A DNA stretch of 64,000 nt, taken from NCBI GenBank assembly GCA_965227065.1, contig CBDDFN010000014.1, positions 1-64,000 on the forward strand, given 5' to 3'. This DNA comes from CBDDFN01 sp965227065. Lineage in GTDB: Bacteria > Pseudomonadota > Alphaproteobacteria > SPJN01. Both the position numbers and the translations under genes were made by a program. This document shows, one piece after another, positions 26,461-35,826 of this stretch (positions are counted from its first letter, which is position 1; every line of letters begins with the position of its first letter). The notes beneath the pieces were generated by a model, which worked only from the letters and a program-made list of their open reading frames with translations, was not told where the DNA came from and did no database searches.

Positions 26461-27105
26461 TTAAAGCTGTCCCCGCACATAGGCGGCAATGGTTTTGAGA
26501 TATTCCTCAAACAAAAGCAGCATCGTGCCGGGATACCCCCACCAGCCCTCAAGCTTGACCGAATCCGATTGGACGGGATGGCTGAGCAGTTCAACACCGC
26601 TGATCTGGCCGCGCAGTTCGGTCAGCGCGCGCGGCATATGATAGGCCGAGGTGACGACGAGCACGGACGCGTAAGAGTTGGATTTCACCCAATCGGCAAT
26701 TGCGATGGCATTGCCTTCGGTATCGTGGGCGGTGTGATCAAGATCGATGCAGCAGGCGAAGCGGGCAACTTCCGCCATTGTGTTGCCGACACCAAGCTCG
26801 GCGCGCAGATCATCAACGCTGGTGCCTTCGCCGACGCCGGTAATCAACAGGCGGGCCCCTTTTTGGGCGAGCAGAACTTCAAAGCCTGCTTTCAGCCTTT
26901 CCTTACCGCCGGTCAGAACCGCAATGGCATCGGCGCGCGGAGCATCGGCAGCAGCAATCCGGTCATGTTCCAGGCTTTCGGCAAAAACGACAAAGCCGCC
27001 AATCAGGCCGACCAGAATGACAATCAGAAGGGTCGAGGCCAGCCGCCGCCAGAAGGGGCGAACCACCACTTTGGTTCCCACAATCAGATCGTCATCATCG
27101 AGCAT
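26461..27105 (-). CDS. YdcF/ElyC-family DUF218 membrane protein
   Basis: This 214-residue protein has one N-terminal transmembrane segment (LASTLLIVILVGLIGGFVVF) and then a DUF218 domain: ADAIAVLTGGKERLKAGFEVL near the start, LLITGVGEG, and VLVVTSAYHMPRALTEL. DUF218 proteins of the ElyC/SanA type are linked to envelope integrity and lipid carrier handling. The start MLDDDD at 27105 avoids an unlikely extension through ftsX. It sits between FtsX (41 nt upstream) and PlsC (1 nt downstream), so the row may form one transcript with ftsEX. Confidence 0.82.
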   Translation of the reverse strand: MLDDDDLIVGTKVVVRPFWRRLASTLLIVILVGLIGGFVVFAESLEHDRIAAADAPRADAIAVLTGGKERLKAGFEVLLAQKGARLLITGVGEGTSVDDLRAELGVGNTMAEVARFACCIDLDHTAHDTEGNAIAIADWVKSNSYASVLVVTSAYHMPRALTELRGQISGVELLSHPVQSDSVKLEGWWGYPGTMLLLFEEYLKTIAAYVRGQL

Positions 27106-27146
27106 GGCGCGTTTCTCCCCATAGTCCGGTGCGATAAATGCGCCGA

Positions 27147-28049
27147 TCAGAGCATATTTTTCAAGGTTGAAATAACGGTGGACCGGGCCGTAATCATGGC
27201 GATCAATCCCATGATAAAGGGCAGGGCCAGAAGGCTTGCCATGCCGCTCCACCCCAGCGCCCCCCACAAATCGGCTTCCGCCATGGGGGCGGTGCGGATG
27301 GCGAGCACCAGAACCAGGGCGCCAAGCCCCATGCCCAGCGTGCCGCCTGAAAAGCCGAGCCTGAGAAACTGGCGTTCAAATTCCGCCGCAATCGTCCGGT
27401 CGGTGGCGCCTACAATGTGCAGCGTTTCAACCGTGGGACGGTGTGATTCGAGGGCGGCACGGGTGGCAAAGGCGACAACAATGGCCGTGGCAAGCCCGAC
27501 CAGCAGTGTGGCCCCCAAAGCGATCAGTTCCAGCCGGCCTGCGAAATTGATCAGCCGCCGCAGCTCGGTTCTGTGATCATCGGCAAGGATGCCTGACCCC
27601 AATTCGGCAAGACGGGTGTTGAGCGCATCAAGGTCGAGGCTGCCTTCGGTGTCCAGCTCAACATCGATCAGCACCGGCAAGGGTAGGTCGAGCAGATCAA
27701 GCGCCACGCCCTCCTTGCCGTCGGGCAAAAGCGGGCCAAGCCATGGGCCGATCAGCTCTTCCATCGCGGCATTGTCGAGCACCGTGGCGCGCTTCACGCC
27801 CGGCGTGTCTTCCAAAATCTCAAGTGTCCCGAGTATCGTTTCGTCACGACCACCCGCGCGAATGGTTTCAGCGGCAATCTCGACGGTAAGCGCACCTTCC
27901 AGCCCCCGCGCCCAGTCGGCCGCCAGCCCGTTGAGGATCAGCCCGCCAGCCCCGGCCAGCAGTGCCAGAAAGCTCATCACCGCCACAACGATGGGCAACG
28001 CACCCGAACGGCTATCAGGGCCCAATATGTCGGTGTTCCGGCCAGCCAT
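27147..28049 (-). CDS. ftsX: Cell division protein FtsX
   Basis: This is the permease-like partner of FtsE in the divisome, which transmits ATP hydrolysis to periplasmic cell wall hydrolases. It has 300 residues: one N-terminal hydrophobic segment (LPIVVAVMSFLALLAGAGGLI), a periplasmic region, and three C-terminal membrane segments around LELIALGATLLVGLATAIVV. THE usual HIVGATDRTIAAEFERQFLRLG block is present near residue 210. The ATG overlaps the ftsE stop by one base (TAATG), as in other alphaproteobacteria. Confidence 0.9.
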   Translation of the reverse strand: MAGRNTDILGPDSRSGALPIVVAVMSFLALLAGAGGLILNGLAADWARGLEGALTVEIAAETIRAGGRDETILGTLEILEDTPGVKRATVLDNAAMEELIGPWLGPLLPDGKEGVALDLLDLPLPVLIDVELDTEGSLDLDALNTRLAELGSGILADDHRTELRRLINFAGRLELIALGATLLVGLATAIVVAFATRAALESHRPTVETLHIVGATDRTIAAEFERQFLRLGFSGGTLGMGLGALVLVLAIRTAPMAEADLWGALGWSGMASLLALPFIMGLIAMITARSTVISTLKNML

Positions 28050-28786
28050 TACACCAGCGGGTCCACAAATGGCAGGCTGGCGGTTCCGGGCGTCTCGGTC
28101 CGGGTCAAGGCCGGGTCGGGCAGGCCGTCGATCAGCAAATCAACCTCGCCCTTTTCGATCGACAGGACCGGGTGGGCGAAGCGGTGGACGAGCGCCAGGT
28201 CATGGGTAGCGACGACCGTAGTCGTGCCGATTTTGTTGAGCGCTTCAAACAAGCGCATCAGCTTGTCGCCCATTTCAGGATCGACATTGCCTGTGGGTTC
28301 ATCGGCGATCAAAAGCCGGGGACGGTTGACCACCGCGCGGGCAATGGCAACCCGTTGCTGTTCGCCACCTGACAGGGTCTGGGGCAGGGCATCAAGCCGG
28401 TCTCCAAGCCCCACCCATTCGATCAGATCTGTGACATTGTCGCGATATTTGGTGTCTTTGGCGCCGATCACCTTCAGCGGCAGGGCGACATTGTCATAGA
28501 CGCTCAAATGCTCAATCAGCCGGAAGTCCTGAAACACCACGCCGATCTTGCGGCGCAATTCCGGCAGGCGCTTGCGCGGCAAGGTCTGGATGTCTTCGTT
28601 AAACAGGGTGATCAGACCGCGGCTGGCGCGCTGGCCCAGATACATCAGGCGCAACAGCGAGCTTTTACCCGCCCCAGACGGGCCGGTCACAAAATAAAAC
28701 CCGCCTTCGTTCAAATCGAAGGACACGTCGCGCAATACTTCTTCGCCCGCCCCGTAACGCAGGCCGACATTGTCAAATCTGATCAT
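28049..28786 (-). CDS. ftsE: Cell division ATP-binding protein FtsE
   Basis: This 245-residue ABC ATPase forms the FtsEX complex at the septum. It has Walker A GPSGAGKSS near residue 36, the ABC signature LSGGEQQR, Walker B LLIADEPTGN, and the switch histidine in THD. FtsE-specific wording such as IRFDNVGLRYG at the start and VFQDFRLIEHLSVYDNVALPL is evident. MIRFDN at 28786 is the natural start. The C-terminal about 25 residues (PDPALTRTETPGT) are a short extension. The divergent zinc-ribbon gene begins 141 bp away. Confidence 0.93.
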   Translation of the reverse strand: MIRFDNVGLRYGAGEEVLRDVSFDLNEGGFYFVTGPSGAGKSSLLRLMYLGQRASRGLITLFNEDIQTLPRKRLPELRRKIGVVFQDFRLIEHLSVYDNVALPLKVIGAKDTKYRDNVTDLIEWVGLGDRLDALPQTLSGGEQQRVAIARAVVNRPRLLIADEPTGNVDPEMGDKLMRLFEALNKIGTTTVVATHDLALVHRFAHPVLSIEKGEVDLLIDGLPDPALTRTETPGTASLPFVDPLV

Positions 28787-28926
28787 GTCCGGCACCAGAA
28801 ACTCAGTGTGCGGACACTCGCACAGTGCGCGCCTGCCCGCAACGGCAGCCAGCCCCAATTTGGCGCATGCCAGGACGATTGCGCGCGCAAAAAAGGTGTG
28901 CGAGACAAAGCACTTGGAGCAAGACA

Positions 28927-29658
28927 ATGATTCTGACCTGCGAAGCATGCAACACGAAATATCTGGTCGATGCCGAAGATATCGGTGTCGGGGGCCGGGA
29001 TGTGCGGTGCGCAGTGTGCGGGGCTGAATGGTTTGCGCCTTACGAGCCTGCGCCTGACGCGCCCGATTTCCCGCCCAACAACGCGGCCGCCGAGGCGGCG
29101 TCTGACGAAAATGTGCTGATTGCCGAGCCCGTCGATGATGATTTGCGCTTGCCGGTCATTGCCTCAAGCGCACAGGATTATGAAGCCCGCCTTCCCATGG
29201 TGCGGCCGCGCCAGGAACCCGGCTTGGGGGTTATCGCGCTGCTGGTCGGAATATTGATCACCATTGGCGGCGCCTTGGTCCTGTTTGGGGAGCGTGAGCG
29301 TATCGTGTCTTTCTGGCCGCCTGCTGCCCACGCTTACGCATTGGTCGGTCTACCGGTTGAAATGGGCGGGCTGGTGATGCGCGATGTCCGGCTTGAGCGC
29401 ACAGACGATGCGGTCGTCCTGTCGGGTCAGGTCCTCAATACATCACCGTTTGAAGCGCCCGCCCCGCCGATCAAGGTGACGGTTCGCAATATCGACGGCG
29501 CGGCGCTCTATTTCACGGTGTTTACCGCCCAGACCGGCACGCTTGATCCGGCAGGGTCGAAAAGCTTCAGCCATGTGCTGACCGATCTTCCAGCGGACGC
29601 GCATTCGCTTGAGGTTGATTTTACGGTGTCAGGTGCGATCAGCGGTCGGGCGCAATAA
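28927..29658 (+). CDS. Zinc-ribbon (MJ0042-type) single-pass membrane protein with DUF3426-like domain
   Basis: This 243-residue protein opens with an MJ0042 zinc ribbon (CEACNTKY...CAVCGAEW, four cysteines in the first 35 residues). An acidic linker follows, then one transmembrane helix (GVIALLVGILITIGGALVLF, about residues 95-115) and an extracytoplasmic DUF3426-like beta domain (LSGQVLNTSPFEAPAPPI). Function is unknown. It is transcribed divergently from ftsE, an arrangement I recall in other alphaproteobacteria. The last 20 bases overlap the convergent DUF4175 gene. Confidence 0.85.
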   Translation: MILTCEACNTKYLVDAEDIGVGGRDVRCAVCGAEWFAPYEPAPDAPDFPPNNAAAEAASDENVLIAEPVDDDLRLPVIASSAQDYEARLPMVRPRQEPGLGVIALLVGILITIGGALVLFGERERIVSFWPPAAHAYALVGLPVEMGGLVMRDVRLERTDDAVVLSGQVLNTSPFEAPAPPIKVTVRNIDGAALYFTVFTAQTGTLDPAGSKSFSHVLTDLPADAHSLEVDFTVSGAISGRAQ

Positions 29659-31528
29659 TTTCCATTCCCGCCAGCGCGGCGAGAAGATCGGACTTCACAC
29701 CCTCCATATCAGCCATCGGGATCAGCGTCACAAGCCGTTGCATGCGCCGGTAGTTGGCGTCCTTGATCAGCCTCGCGGGGTCTTGATAGGGGCCTGCCTG
29801 AGGCACCGAGCCGGGAACACTGGACAGGCGGTCTTGCATATACTGATTGGCAAGTTTGATCAGATGCGCGCGCGCTTCCTTGATTTCGGTCATCGCTTCA
29901 TCGCGGGCGGCCTGGTTGAGGAAACGTGAAGCCCGGTCCAGGGCTGCGGCGGCGCGTGCGATCTCGGCGTGGCGGTTGGCCCGGTCAAGGGCCCGGATCT
30001 TGCCTGCCAAAATCTCGATTTTTGTTGCGCCCGTGGCGTCATCAATGACCGCGCGTCTAGTGCGTTTGAGCGCGACTTCCAGCTGTTCCACCGCGCCGAT
30101 CGCGGCCGACATTTGATGAAGCGGATAAAGCGCTGAGCTCTTGTGGCTGACGGGCAGGCCCGATTGAACATTCTCCACAACGTCTTGCAAAGCATCAAGA
30201 CGGCGGCGGGCGGTGCCCCAAGCCTGATGATTGGTGTCCAGCCGGATATTGTGAAGGGCCGCTTCGATCATGTCGGGCAGATGCGGGCGGCCTTCCCGGC
30301 GCACAATGGGCAACAGGAAGGAGCGATTGTGACGGACCGCATCAATGAACAAGGCGCTTAAATGGGTGCTGACGGCCCGGCGCAACTGCCAGTGCGCGGC
30401 GCGCAAGGCCCGCTGATCAGCGCCCGGCGCAAGCAATTCATCGAACAGGCGGACCGTGCTTTGCCAGCGTTCCTGTGTGTCGGCAAGCCTGCGGTCTTCC
30501 ATCCGGGCGGCGAGATCATTGAGCAGGGGCATGGCGCTTTCGATGATGTCATCATCGGCGGGGGCAATCGGATAACGCGGGGCAGGTCCGTTCAGCGACA
30601 GGCCGGTCAGTTGCCGATAGGCGACCGAGAAACCCAGCGTCAGGCCGGTATCGCTGAGCTTCTCGCCATACCGTTCCGCCAGCCGCCGCAACAGCAAAGC
30701 GACATCATTGGTGTAGCGCGGGCTTTTTTGCAGCTTTTCATTCTGGCGGGCCAGGATGGCGGCGTCGGCCGACCGGTAGCGCCGTTTGAGCAGCCGGATT
30801 TGCTGGGATTGCGTTTGTGTTGTCTGGCCCAGCGCATCTTTGGCTTCCAGATGCAGCGCGATGGACTGGCCCGCAAGCGCATGATCGCGCAAGTCGAGAT
30901 AGGACACGCCTTCGACATTGCGCGTTTGGGCGGGCAGGGGCAGCGCAATCGTCTCGGCCTTTGCGTCTTCTGCAAAGGGGGTCAAGACCACCGACACGGT
31001 CTGCAAGCCGAAATCATCCTGTGCGCTGTATTCCAGCCGAACCATGGAGCGGCTGGTGAGTATCGATTTTGCGGTCAGGGCAACCTTGGGGGCAGTGTCC
31101 TCACTGACCTGAATGCGGATACTGCCCTTATCGCGGTCACCGGTGCGCACCGACACGATGGTGCTTTTTTCGAGGAGCAGAACCGACCAGCGGGTTCCAT
31201 CGACATCTTCAAAAACCTCAACCGGACCTTTGGCGGTGCTGAGTGAAACCGTCCCCATGGCTGACTGGCGCAACACCAGATGGCTGCCTTCAATGGTGCG
31301 CAGTTCGCGCGGCAGGCTGCGGTTGAGCCGCCCCTCATCGGACAGCTGGATCAGCGGTGCTTGTGTTTGTTCCGGCGGTACGATGACAAAATCGACATTC
31401 TCGCCATTGTTCGAGGTGAGAAGCGTCACGCCCAGCCAGACCGCAACACCGATCAGGCCCAGCGCAACCAGCGCTATGACGGCGCGGCGCAAGGGGGAGG
31501 AACGGCGCGTGTCTGCGGGCGGTGTCAC
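29639..31528 (-). CDS. DUF4175 family protein, short form
   Basis: This 629-residue protein has one N-terminal transmembrane helix (AVIALVALGLIGVAVWLGVTLL). Segments such as SMVRLEYSAQDDFGLQTVSVVL and long alpha-helical, coiled regions (ARMEDRRLADTQERWQSTV) resemble the TIGR02302/DUF4175 family of alphaproteobacteria. Those members are usually longer, about 800 residues, and end in a low-complexity tail which is missing here. No activity is known. The start is GTG, overlapping the lysA stop by 4 nt (GTGA). Confidence 0.7.
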   Translation of the reverse strand: MTPPADTRRSSPLRRAVIALVALGLIGVAVWLGVTLLTSNNGENVDFVIVPPEQTQAPLIQLSDEGRLNRSLPRELRTIEGSHLVLRQSAMGTVSLSTAKGPVEVFEDVDGTRWSVLLLEKSTIVSVRTGDRDKGSIRIQVSEDTAPKVALTAKSILTSRSMVRLEYSAQDDFGLQTVSVVLTPFAEDAKAETIALPLPAQTRNVEGVSYLDLRDHALAGQSIALHLEAKDALGQTTQTQSQQIRLLKRRYRSADAAILARQNEKLQKSPRYTNDVALLLRRLAERYGEKLSDTGLTLGFSVAYRQLTGLSLNGPAPRYPIAPADDDIIESAMPLLNDLAARMEDRRLADTQERWQSTVRLFDELLAPGADQRALRAAHWQLRRAVSTHLSALFIDAVRHNRSFLLPIVRREGRPHLPDMIEAALHNIRLDTNHQAWGTARRRLDALQDVVENVQSGLPVSHKSSALYPLHQMSAAIGAVEQLEVALKRTRRAVIDDATGATKIEILAGKIRALDRANRHAEIARAAAALDRASRFLNQAARDEAMTEIKEARAHLIKLANQYMQDRLSSVPGSVPQAGPYQDPARLIKDANYRRMQRLVTLIPMADMEGVKSDLLAALAGMEIIAPDR

Positions 31529-32817
31529 GAGGCTTGGTCACCCTCAAGCCAGTCGGGCAAGCGGTCGAGCCCGATCAGCTCATCAATCGTCGGTCGTGGA
31601 CGCACAATCGCAAACCGGTCGCCGCGCACCAGTACTTCGGGGATCAAAGGCCGGGCATTGTAGGTCGAGGCCATCACTGCGCCATAGGCGCCTGCCGACA
31701 TGAAAGCGACCAGATCGCCTTGCTTGAGCGGAGCAACCTCACGGAAGCGCGCAAATGTATCGCCGGTTTCACACACCGGACCAACCAGATCATAGCGCAG
31801 GCATTCAGCCTCAGAGCTTGGCTCATTGACCGGCATGATACTGTGATGGGCGTCATAGAGCGAGGGGCGCAACAAATCGTTCATCGCGGCGTCCACAATG
31901 GCAAAGCGGCGATTTTCACCCTGCTTGATGTAAAGCACTTCGGACACCAGAATACCGGCATTGCCCGCTATCATGCGGCCGGGTTCAAAGATCAGGCGGC
32001 AGCCCAGATTGCCGACCACCTGGGTGACCATGCGGCCATAATCATCGGGGTGCGGCGGTTGGGTGTCATCATAGGGAATGCCGAGCCCGCCGCCGAGATC
32101 GAGCCGGTCAATCGCATGGCCGTCCTCGCGCAGCGTATGGACCAGTTCAGCGACCTTGCGGAATGCCGCCTCAAACGGTTCCAGCGATGTCAGCTGGCTG
32201 CCGATATGCACATCAATCCCGACCACGGCGATATGATCCATCGCGCCCGCGCGGGCATAAACCTCACGCGCATGGGCCCAGGGAATGCCGAACTTGTTTT
32301 CTGATTTGCCGGTGGCGATTTTCTCATGGGTTTTGGCATCAACGTCCGGGTTGACCCGGATTGTGATCGGCGCTTTGAGCCCCATGGAGCCTGCAACCAG
32401 ATTGAGCGCTTCAAGCTCGGGTTCGGATTCAACATTGAATTGATAGATACCCGCTTCCAGCGCGGCCTTCATCTCATCGCGGGTCTTGCCGACGCCGGAA
32501 AAGACGATGCGTTCGCCTGGAACACCCGCCCGCAAGGCGCGCTGCAGTTCGCCGCCCGAGACAACATCAATCCCGGCCCCTTCGCGCGCCAGGGTGCGCA
32601 GCACCGCCTGATTTCCATTGGCCTTGGCAGAAAAACAGATCAGCGCGGGTTCATCGCCCTTGGCCCCTTCGGCAAGCGCTTTGGCAAACACCCGGTAGTG
32701 GCGGGTCAGCGTAGCGGTTGAATAGCAATAAAAGGGCGTGCCGACATGCTGGGCAATGGTCGGGACCGGCACATCTTCGGCGTGCAGAACGCCTTCCTTA
32801 TACTCAAAATGATGCAT
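31525..32817 (-). CDS. lysA: Diaminopimelate decarboxylase
   Basis: This PLP enzyme makes L-lysine from meso-diaminopimelate, the last step of lysine synthesis. It has 430 residues. The PLP lysine lies in CFSAKANGN (about residue 60), followed by GAGIDVVSGGELQRAL, the phosphate-binding DLGGGLGIPY, and the active-site cysteine loop GPVCETGDTFA. The start MHHFEY at 32817 lies 4 nt after the lptM stop. The order argH-lptM-lysA is common in proteobacteria. The stop overlaps the DUF4175 start. Confidence 0.96.
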   Translation of the reverse strand: MHHFEYKEGVLHAEDVPVPTIAQHVGTPFYCYSTATLTRHYRVFAKALAEGAKGDEPALICFSAKANGNQAVLRTLAREGAGIDVVSGGELQRALRAGVPGERIVFSGVGKTRDEMKAALEAGIYQFNVESEPELEALNLVAGSMGLKAPITIRVNPDVDAKTHEKIATGKSENKFGIPWAHAREVYARAGAMDHIAVVGIDVHIGSQLTSLEPFEAAFRKVAELVHTLREDGHAIDRLDLGGGLGIPYDDTQPPHPDDYGRMVTQVVGNLGCRLIFEPGRMIAGNAGILVSEVLYIKQGENRRFAIVDAAMNDLLRPSLYDAHHSIMPVNEPSSEAECLRYDLVGPVCETGDTFARFREVAPLKQGDLVAFMSAGAYGAVMASTYNARPLIPEVLVRGDRFAIVRPRPTIDELIGLDRLPDWLEGDQAS

Positions 32818-32821
32818 AGGC

Positions 32822-32929
32822 TTAGCGTTGCCCTTCGTCCTGCTGGGAGGGCGGCGGTTCAAGATCGCCCTTCACACCACAGCCCATCAAAATCAGTCCC
32901 GTCATGCAAAGCACAAGAAGGTTACGCAT
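32822..32929 (-). CDS. lptM: Small lipoprotein LptM-like (YifL family)
   Basis: This 35-residue lipoprotein has a signal sequence MRNLLVLCMTGLILMG, a lipobox ending in Cys17, and the conserved CGVKGDLEPP, matching the LptM pattern CGxKGPLxxP. In E. coli LptM helps the outer-membrane LptD assemble, presumably at the same site here. It overlaps the end of argH by 8 nt and precedes lysA by 4 nt, the usual place for this gene. Confidence 0.85.
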   Translation of the reverse strand: MRNLLVLCMTGLILMGCGVKGDLEPPPSQQDEGQR

Positions 32930-34340
32930 CGGCCTTCTCCGCGGCGACTTGATCAAGGGCGGCCTTGGCCTGTTCAGAAACGCGCAAAGGCGAAGTGCCG
33001 CCAAAGCTTTGCCGGCTCATCACCGAAGCCTCAACGGTGAGCACCGAAAAAACATCTTTGGTAATCGCCGCATTGACCATTGTCATATCCTCAAGGCTGA
33101 GATCGGCGAGGTCGCAGCCCCGGTCTTCAGCCATTTTGACGAGTGTTCCGGTGACATGATGGGCCTCGCGGAAGGCCAGACCTGCCTCGCGCACCAGCCA
33201 GTCGGCGAGATCGGTGGCAGTGGTGAAGCCCGCCCCCGCGGACGCTGCCATCGCGTCCTTGTTGGGCGTCAGCGCCGCGATCATGCCCGCCATGGCGGTG
33301 ATGCAGATTTCGAGCGCATTGGCGGCGTCGAACACCGGCTCCTTATCTTCCTGCATGTCCTTTGAATAGGCCAGAGGCAGGCCCTTCATTACGGTCATCA
33401 GTGTGATCAGCGCCCCGATGATGCGGCCAGCTTTGGCGCGCACAAGTTCGGCCGCGTCGGGGTTACGCTTTTGCGGCATGATGGATGAGCCCGTCGTCAA
33501 ATCATCGGGCAGGTTCACAAAGCGGAACTGGGCTGATGACCAGATGACGATTTCCTCGGCCAGCCGGCTTAAATGCGTGGCGCAGATCGAAGCGGCGGCA
33601 AGATATTCCAGCGCGAAGTCGCGCGCCGACACGGCATCGATGGAATTGGCCATCGGCCGGTCAAACCCGAGCGCCTGCGCCGTCTGGTGACGATCAATGG
33701 GAAAGCCGGTTCCGGCGAGCGCTGCCGCCCCCAGCGGGCTTTCATTCATCCGCTTGCGCGCATCGGCGAAGCGGGAGCGATCGCGGCCGAACATCTCGAA
33801 ATAGGCGAGCAAATGATGGCCGAATGTGACCGGCTGCGCGGCCTGCAAATGGGTGAAGCCTGGCATCACCGTGCCGGCATTTTTCCCGGCCTGAACGGCC
33901 AGCGCTTCACGCAGGCTGGTGAGGGCCGCCATGGTTTGATCGGCGCTGTCGCGCACCCACAATCTGAAATCGGTCGCGACCTGATCATTCCGCGACCGCG
34001 CGGTATGCAGACGGCCGGCCGTGGGTCCGATCAGATCGGTCAGCCGGGCCTCCACATTCATGTGAATATCTTCAAGCGCGGCGGAAAACTCAAAACTTCC
34101 CGACTCAATCTCGGCCTCAATCTTGCTGAGGCCCTCGCGAATGGTGGCCGCGTCGTCAGCCCCGATGATGCCCTGCTCGGCCAGCATTTGGGCATGGGCG
34201 CGTGAGCCCTGAATATCCTGGCGGAACAGCTTTTGATCAAAGTCGATCGAGGCGTTGATCAATTCCATGAGAGCCGAAGGGCCTGCGGCAAACCTTCCGC
34301 CCCAAATGGCGCTGGTCTTGCTATCTTTTTTGTCCGTCAT
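32922..34340 (-). CDS. argH: Argininosuccinate lyase
   Basis: This enzyme splits argininosuccinate into arginine and fumarate. The 472-residue length is normal. The fumarase/aspartase signature GSSIMPQKRNPD lies near residue 290 and the N-terminal WGGRF motif is at about residue 13. HTARSRNDQ and TGFPIDR are also seen. I chose MTDKKD at 34340 over the longer in-frame ATG at 34577, since the extra part crosses the divergent tlpA-like start. Its argininosuccinate synthase partner (argG) lies separately at 46 kb. Confidence 0.96.
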   Translation of the reverse strand: MTDKKDSKTSAIWGGRFAAGPSALMELINASIDFDQKLFRQDIQGSRAHAQMLAEQGIIGADDAATIREGLSKIEAEIESGSFEFSAALEDIHMNVEARLTDLIGPTAGRLHTARSRNDQVATDFRLWVRDSADQTMAALTSLREALAVQAGKNAGTVMPGFTHLQAAQPVTFGHHLLAYFEMFGRDRSRFADARKRMNESPLGAAALAGTGFPIDRHQTAQALGFDRPMANSIDAVSARDFALEYLAAASICATHLSRLAEEIVIWSSAQFRFVNLPDDLTTGSSIMPQKRNPDAAELVRAKAGRIIGALITLMTVMKGLPLAYSKDMQEDKEPVFDAANALEICITAMAGMIAALTPNKDAMAASAGAGFTTATDLADWLVREAGLAFREAHHVTGTLVKMAEDRGCDLADLSLEDMTMVNAAITKDVFSVLTVEASVMSRQSFGGTSPLRVSEQAKAALDQVAAEKADA

Positions 34341-34365
34341 CACCGTCGCGAGGGTTTGAGGAAAG

Positions 34366-34965
34366 ATGAAGCCCGTCAAACTCGGAATTTTGATCCTGAT
34401 TTGTGCCGGGCTGGCTGGTCTCGGTCTATACGCTATTGGCAAGGGCGGGCGCAACCAATCCAACAGCGTGATATTGAACCATGGTGAGATGGCGCTGTTC
34501 GAATTTCTCAATGAACCAAGGCCCTTGAGTGCCGGTGAATTTGTTGATGAGGCCGGAAACACGGTCTCGCTGGACAATTTCAGGGGGCGGTTTGTGCTGC
34601 TGAACTTCTGGGCAAGCTGGTGTGCGCCGTGCCTGGTTGAGCTTCCCTCTCTTCACCGTCTCAATGAGGCGATGGGGGGAGAAGATTTTACCGTCATTGC
34701 GGTCAGCACCGACCGCAAGGGCATTGCCTACGCCCGCGAGTTTCTTGAAAAGCGCGGGATTGCGGCACCGCCGGTCTTCAATGACAAAACGTCGAAATTT
34801 GCCGGGGTCAATCAGGTTAAAGCCATGCCGACCACGATCCTGATCGACCCGGAGGGCCGCGAAATTGGCCGGCTTGCCGCCGCTGCCGAATGGGATAGCA
34901 GCGACGCCAAGCGTTTGATTGACGCTGTGCTTCAGCGCGTGGGAACCGGCGCGTCGCCCGAATAG
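34366..34965 (+). CDS. TlpA-like membrane-anchored thioredoxin-fold protein
   Basis: This 199-residue thioredoxin-like protein has one N-terminal membrane anchor (LGILILICAGLAGLGLYAIG) and a periplasmic domain with the redox motif WCAPC near residue 87. VLLNFWASWCAPC and the cis-proline stretch AMPTTILIDPEGREIGRL follow the TlpA/ResA pattern. Such proteins reduce cysteines of cytochrome c or copper proteins in the periplasm. It is divergent from argH with only 25 bp between, so promoters must overlap. The 3' end overlaps the convergent dehydrogenase gene by 34 bp. Confidence 0.87.
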   Translation: MKPVKLGILILICAGLAGLGLYAIGKGGRNQSNSVILNHGEMALFEFLNEPRPLSAGEFVDEAGNTVSLDNFRGRFVLLNFWASWCAPCLVELPSLHRLNEAMGGEDFTVIAVSTDRKGIAYAREFLEKRGIAAPPVFNDKTSKFAGVNQVKAMPTTILIDPEGREIGRLAAAAEWDSSDAKRLIDAVLQRVGTGASPE

Positions 34966-35807
34966 TCGTAAAAGCCCCGGCCTGATTTGCGGCCAAGCCA
35001 TCCGGCTTCGACATATTTCACCAGAAGCGGGCAGGGCCGGTATTTGCTGTCGGCCAGGCCCTCATACAGCACCTGCATGATCGCCAGACAGGTATCAAGG
35101 CCGATAAAGTCGGCCAGCTCCAGCGGGCCCATGGGATGATTGGCGCCAAGCTTCATTGAGGTGTCGATGGCTTCGACATTGCCGACACCTTCGTAGAGCG
35201 TGTAGATCGCTTCATTGATCATCGGCAGCAAGATGCGGTTGACAATAAAGGCGGGGAAGTCTTCGGCCGTCGTGGGAACCTTGCCCAGCGCCTGGGTGAA
35301 GCTTTTCACCGCATCATAGGTTTCCTGGCTGGTGGCGATGCCGCGGATCAGCTCGACCAATTGCATGACCGGCACGGGGTTCATGAAATGCATACCCATG
35401 AACTGGGCGGGGCGGTCGGTAATGGCCGCCAGACGCGTGACCGAAATCGAGCTTGTGTTGGTGCACACAATGGCGCTGGGTTTCAGATGCGGACACAGGG
35501 CCTTGAAGATCTCGCATTTGATCGCTTCATTTTCGACAGCTGCCTCGATCACCACATCACAGTCTGTGAAGCCTGCCATATCGTCAGCCACCGAAATTCG
35601 GGCCAGCGCGGCATCCCTGTCAGCCTCGGAAATCTTGGATTTGGCGACCATTCGGTCAAGATTTTTGCCGATGGCGTCCTTGGCGGCAGCGCGGGCGGCT
35701 TCCATGGCGTCGGTCAAAACGACGTCAAAGCCTGATTGCGCGCACACCTGAATGATGCCCTTGCCCATTTGACCGGCGCCGATCACGCCGATAGTTGCGA
35801 TGGCCAT
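34932..35807 (-). CDS. 3-hydroxybutyryl-CoA dehydrogenase
   Basis: This 291-residue NAD(P)-dependent enzyme interconverts 3-hydroxybutyryl-CoA and acetoacetyl-CoA. The N-terminal dinucleotide fold is IGVIGAGQMGKGI, then NTSSISVTRLA (catalytic region), MGMHFMNPVPVM with the catalytic histidine, and the C-terminal ANHPMGPLELADFIGLDT. Start MAIATIG at 35807 is preferred. Upstream on the same strand are etfA and etfB, separated by a REP-like element of about 110 bp. The gene suits acyl-CoA turnover with electron transfer flavoprotein and the nearby acyl-CoA dehydrogenase. Confidence 0.93.
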   Translation of the reverse strand: MAIATIGVIGAGQMGKGIIQVCAQSGFDVVLTDAMEAARAAAKDAIGKNLDRMVAKSKISEADRDAALARISVADDMAGFTDCDVVIEAAVENEAIKCEIFKALCPHLKPSAIVCTNTSSISVTRLAAITDRPAQFMGMHFMNPVPVMQLVELIRGIATSQETYDAVKSFTQALGKVPTTAEDFPAFIVNRILLPMINEAIYTLYEGVGNVEAIDTSMKLGANHPMGPLELADFIGLDTCLAIMQVLYEGLADSKYRPCPLLVKYVEAGWLGRKSGRGFYDYSGDAPVPTR

Positions 35808-35826
35808 GTGTAACCCCCTTAAACGA

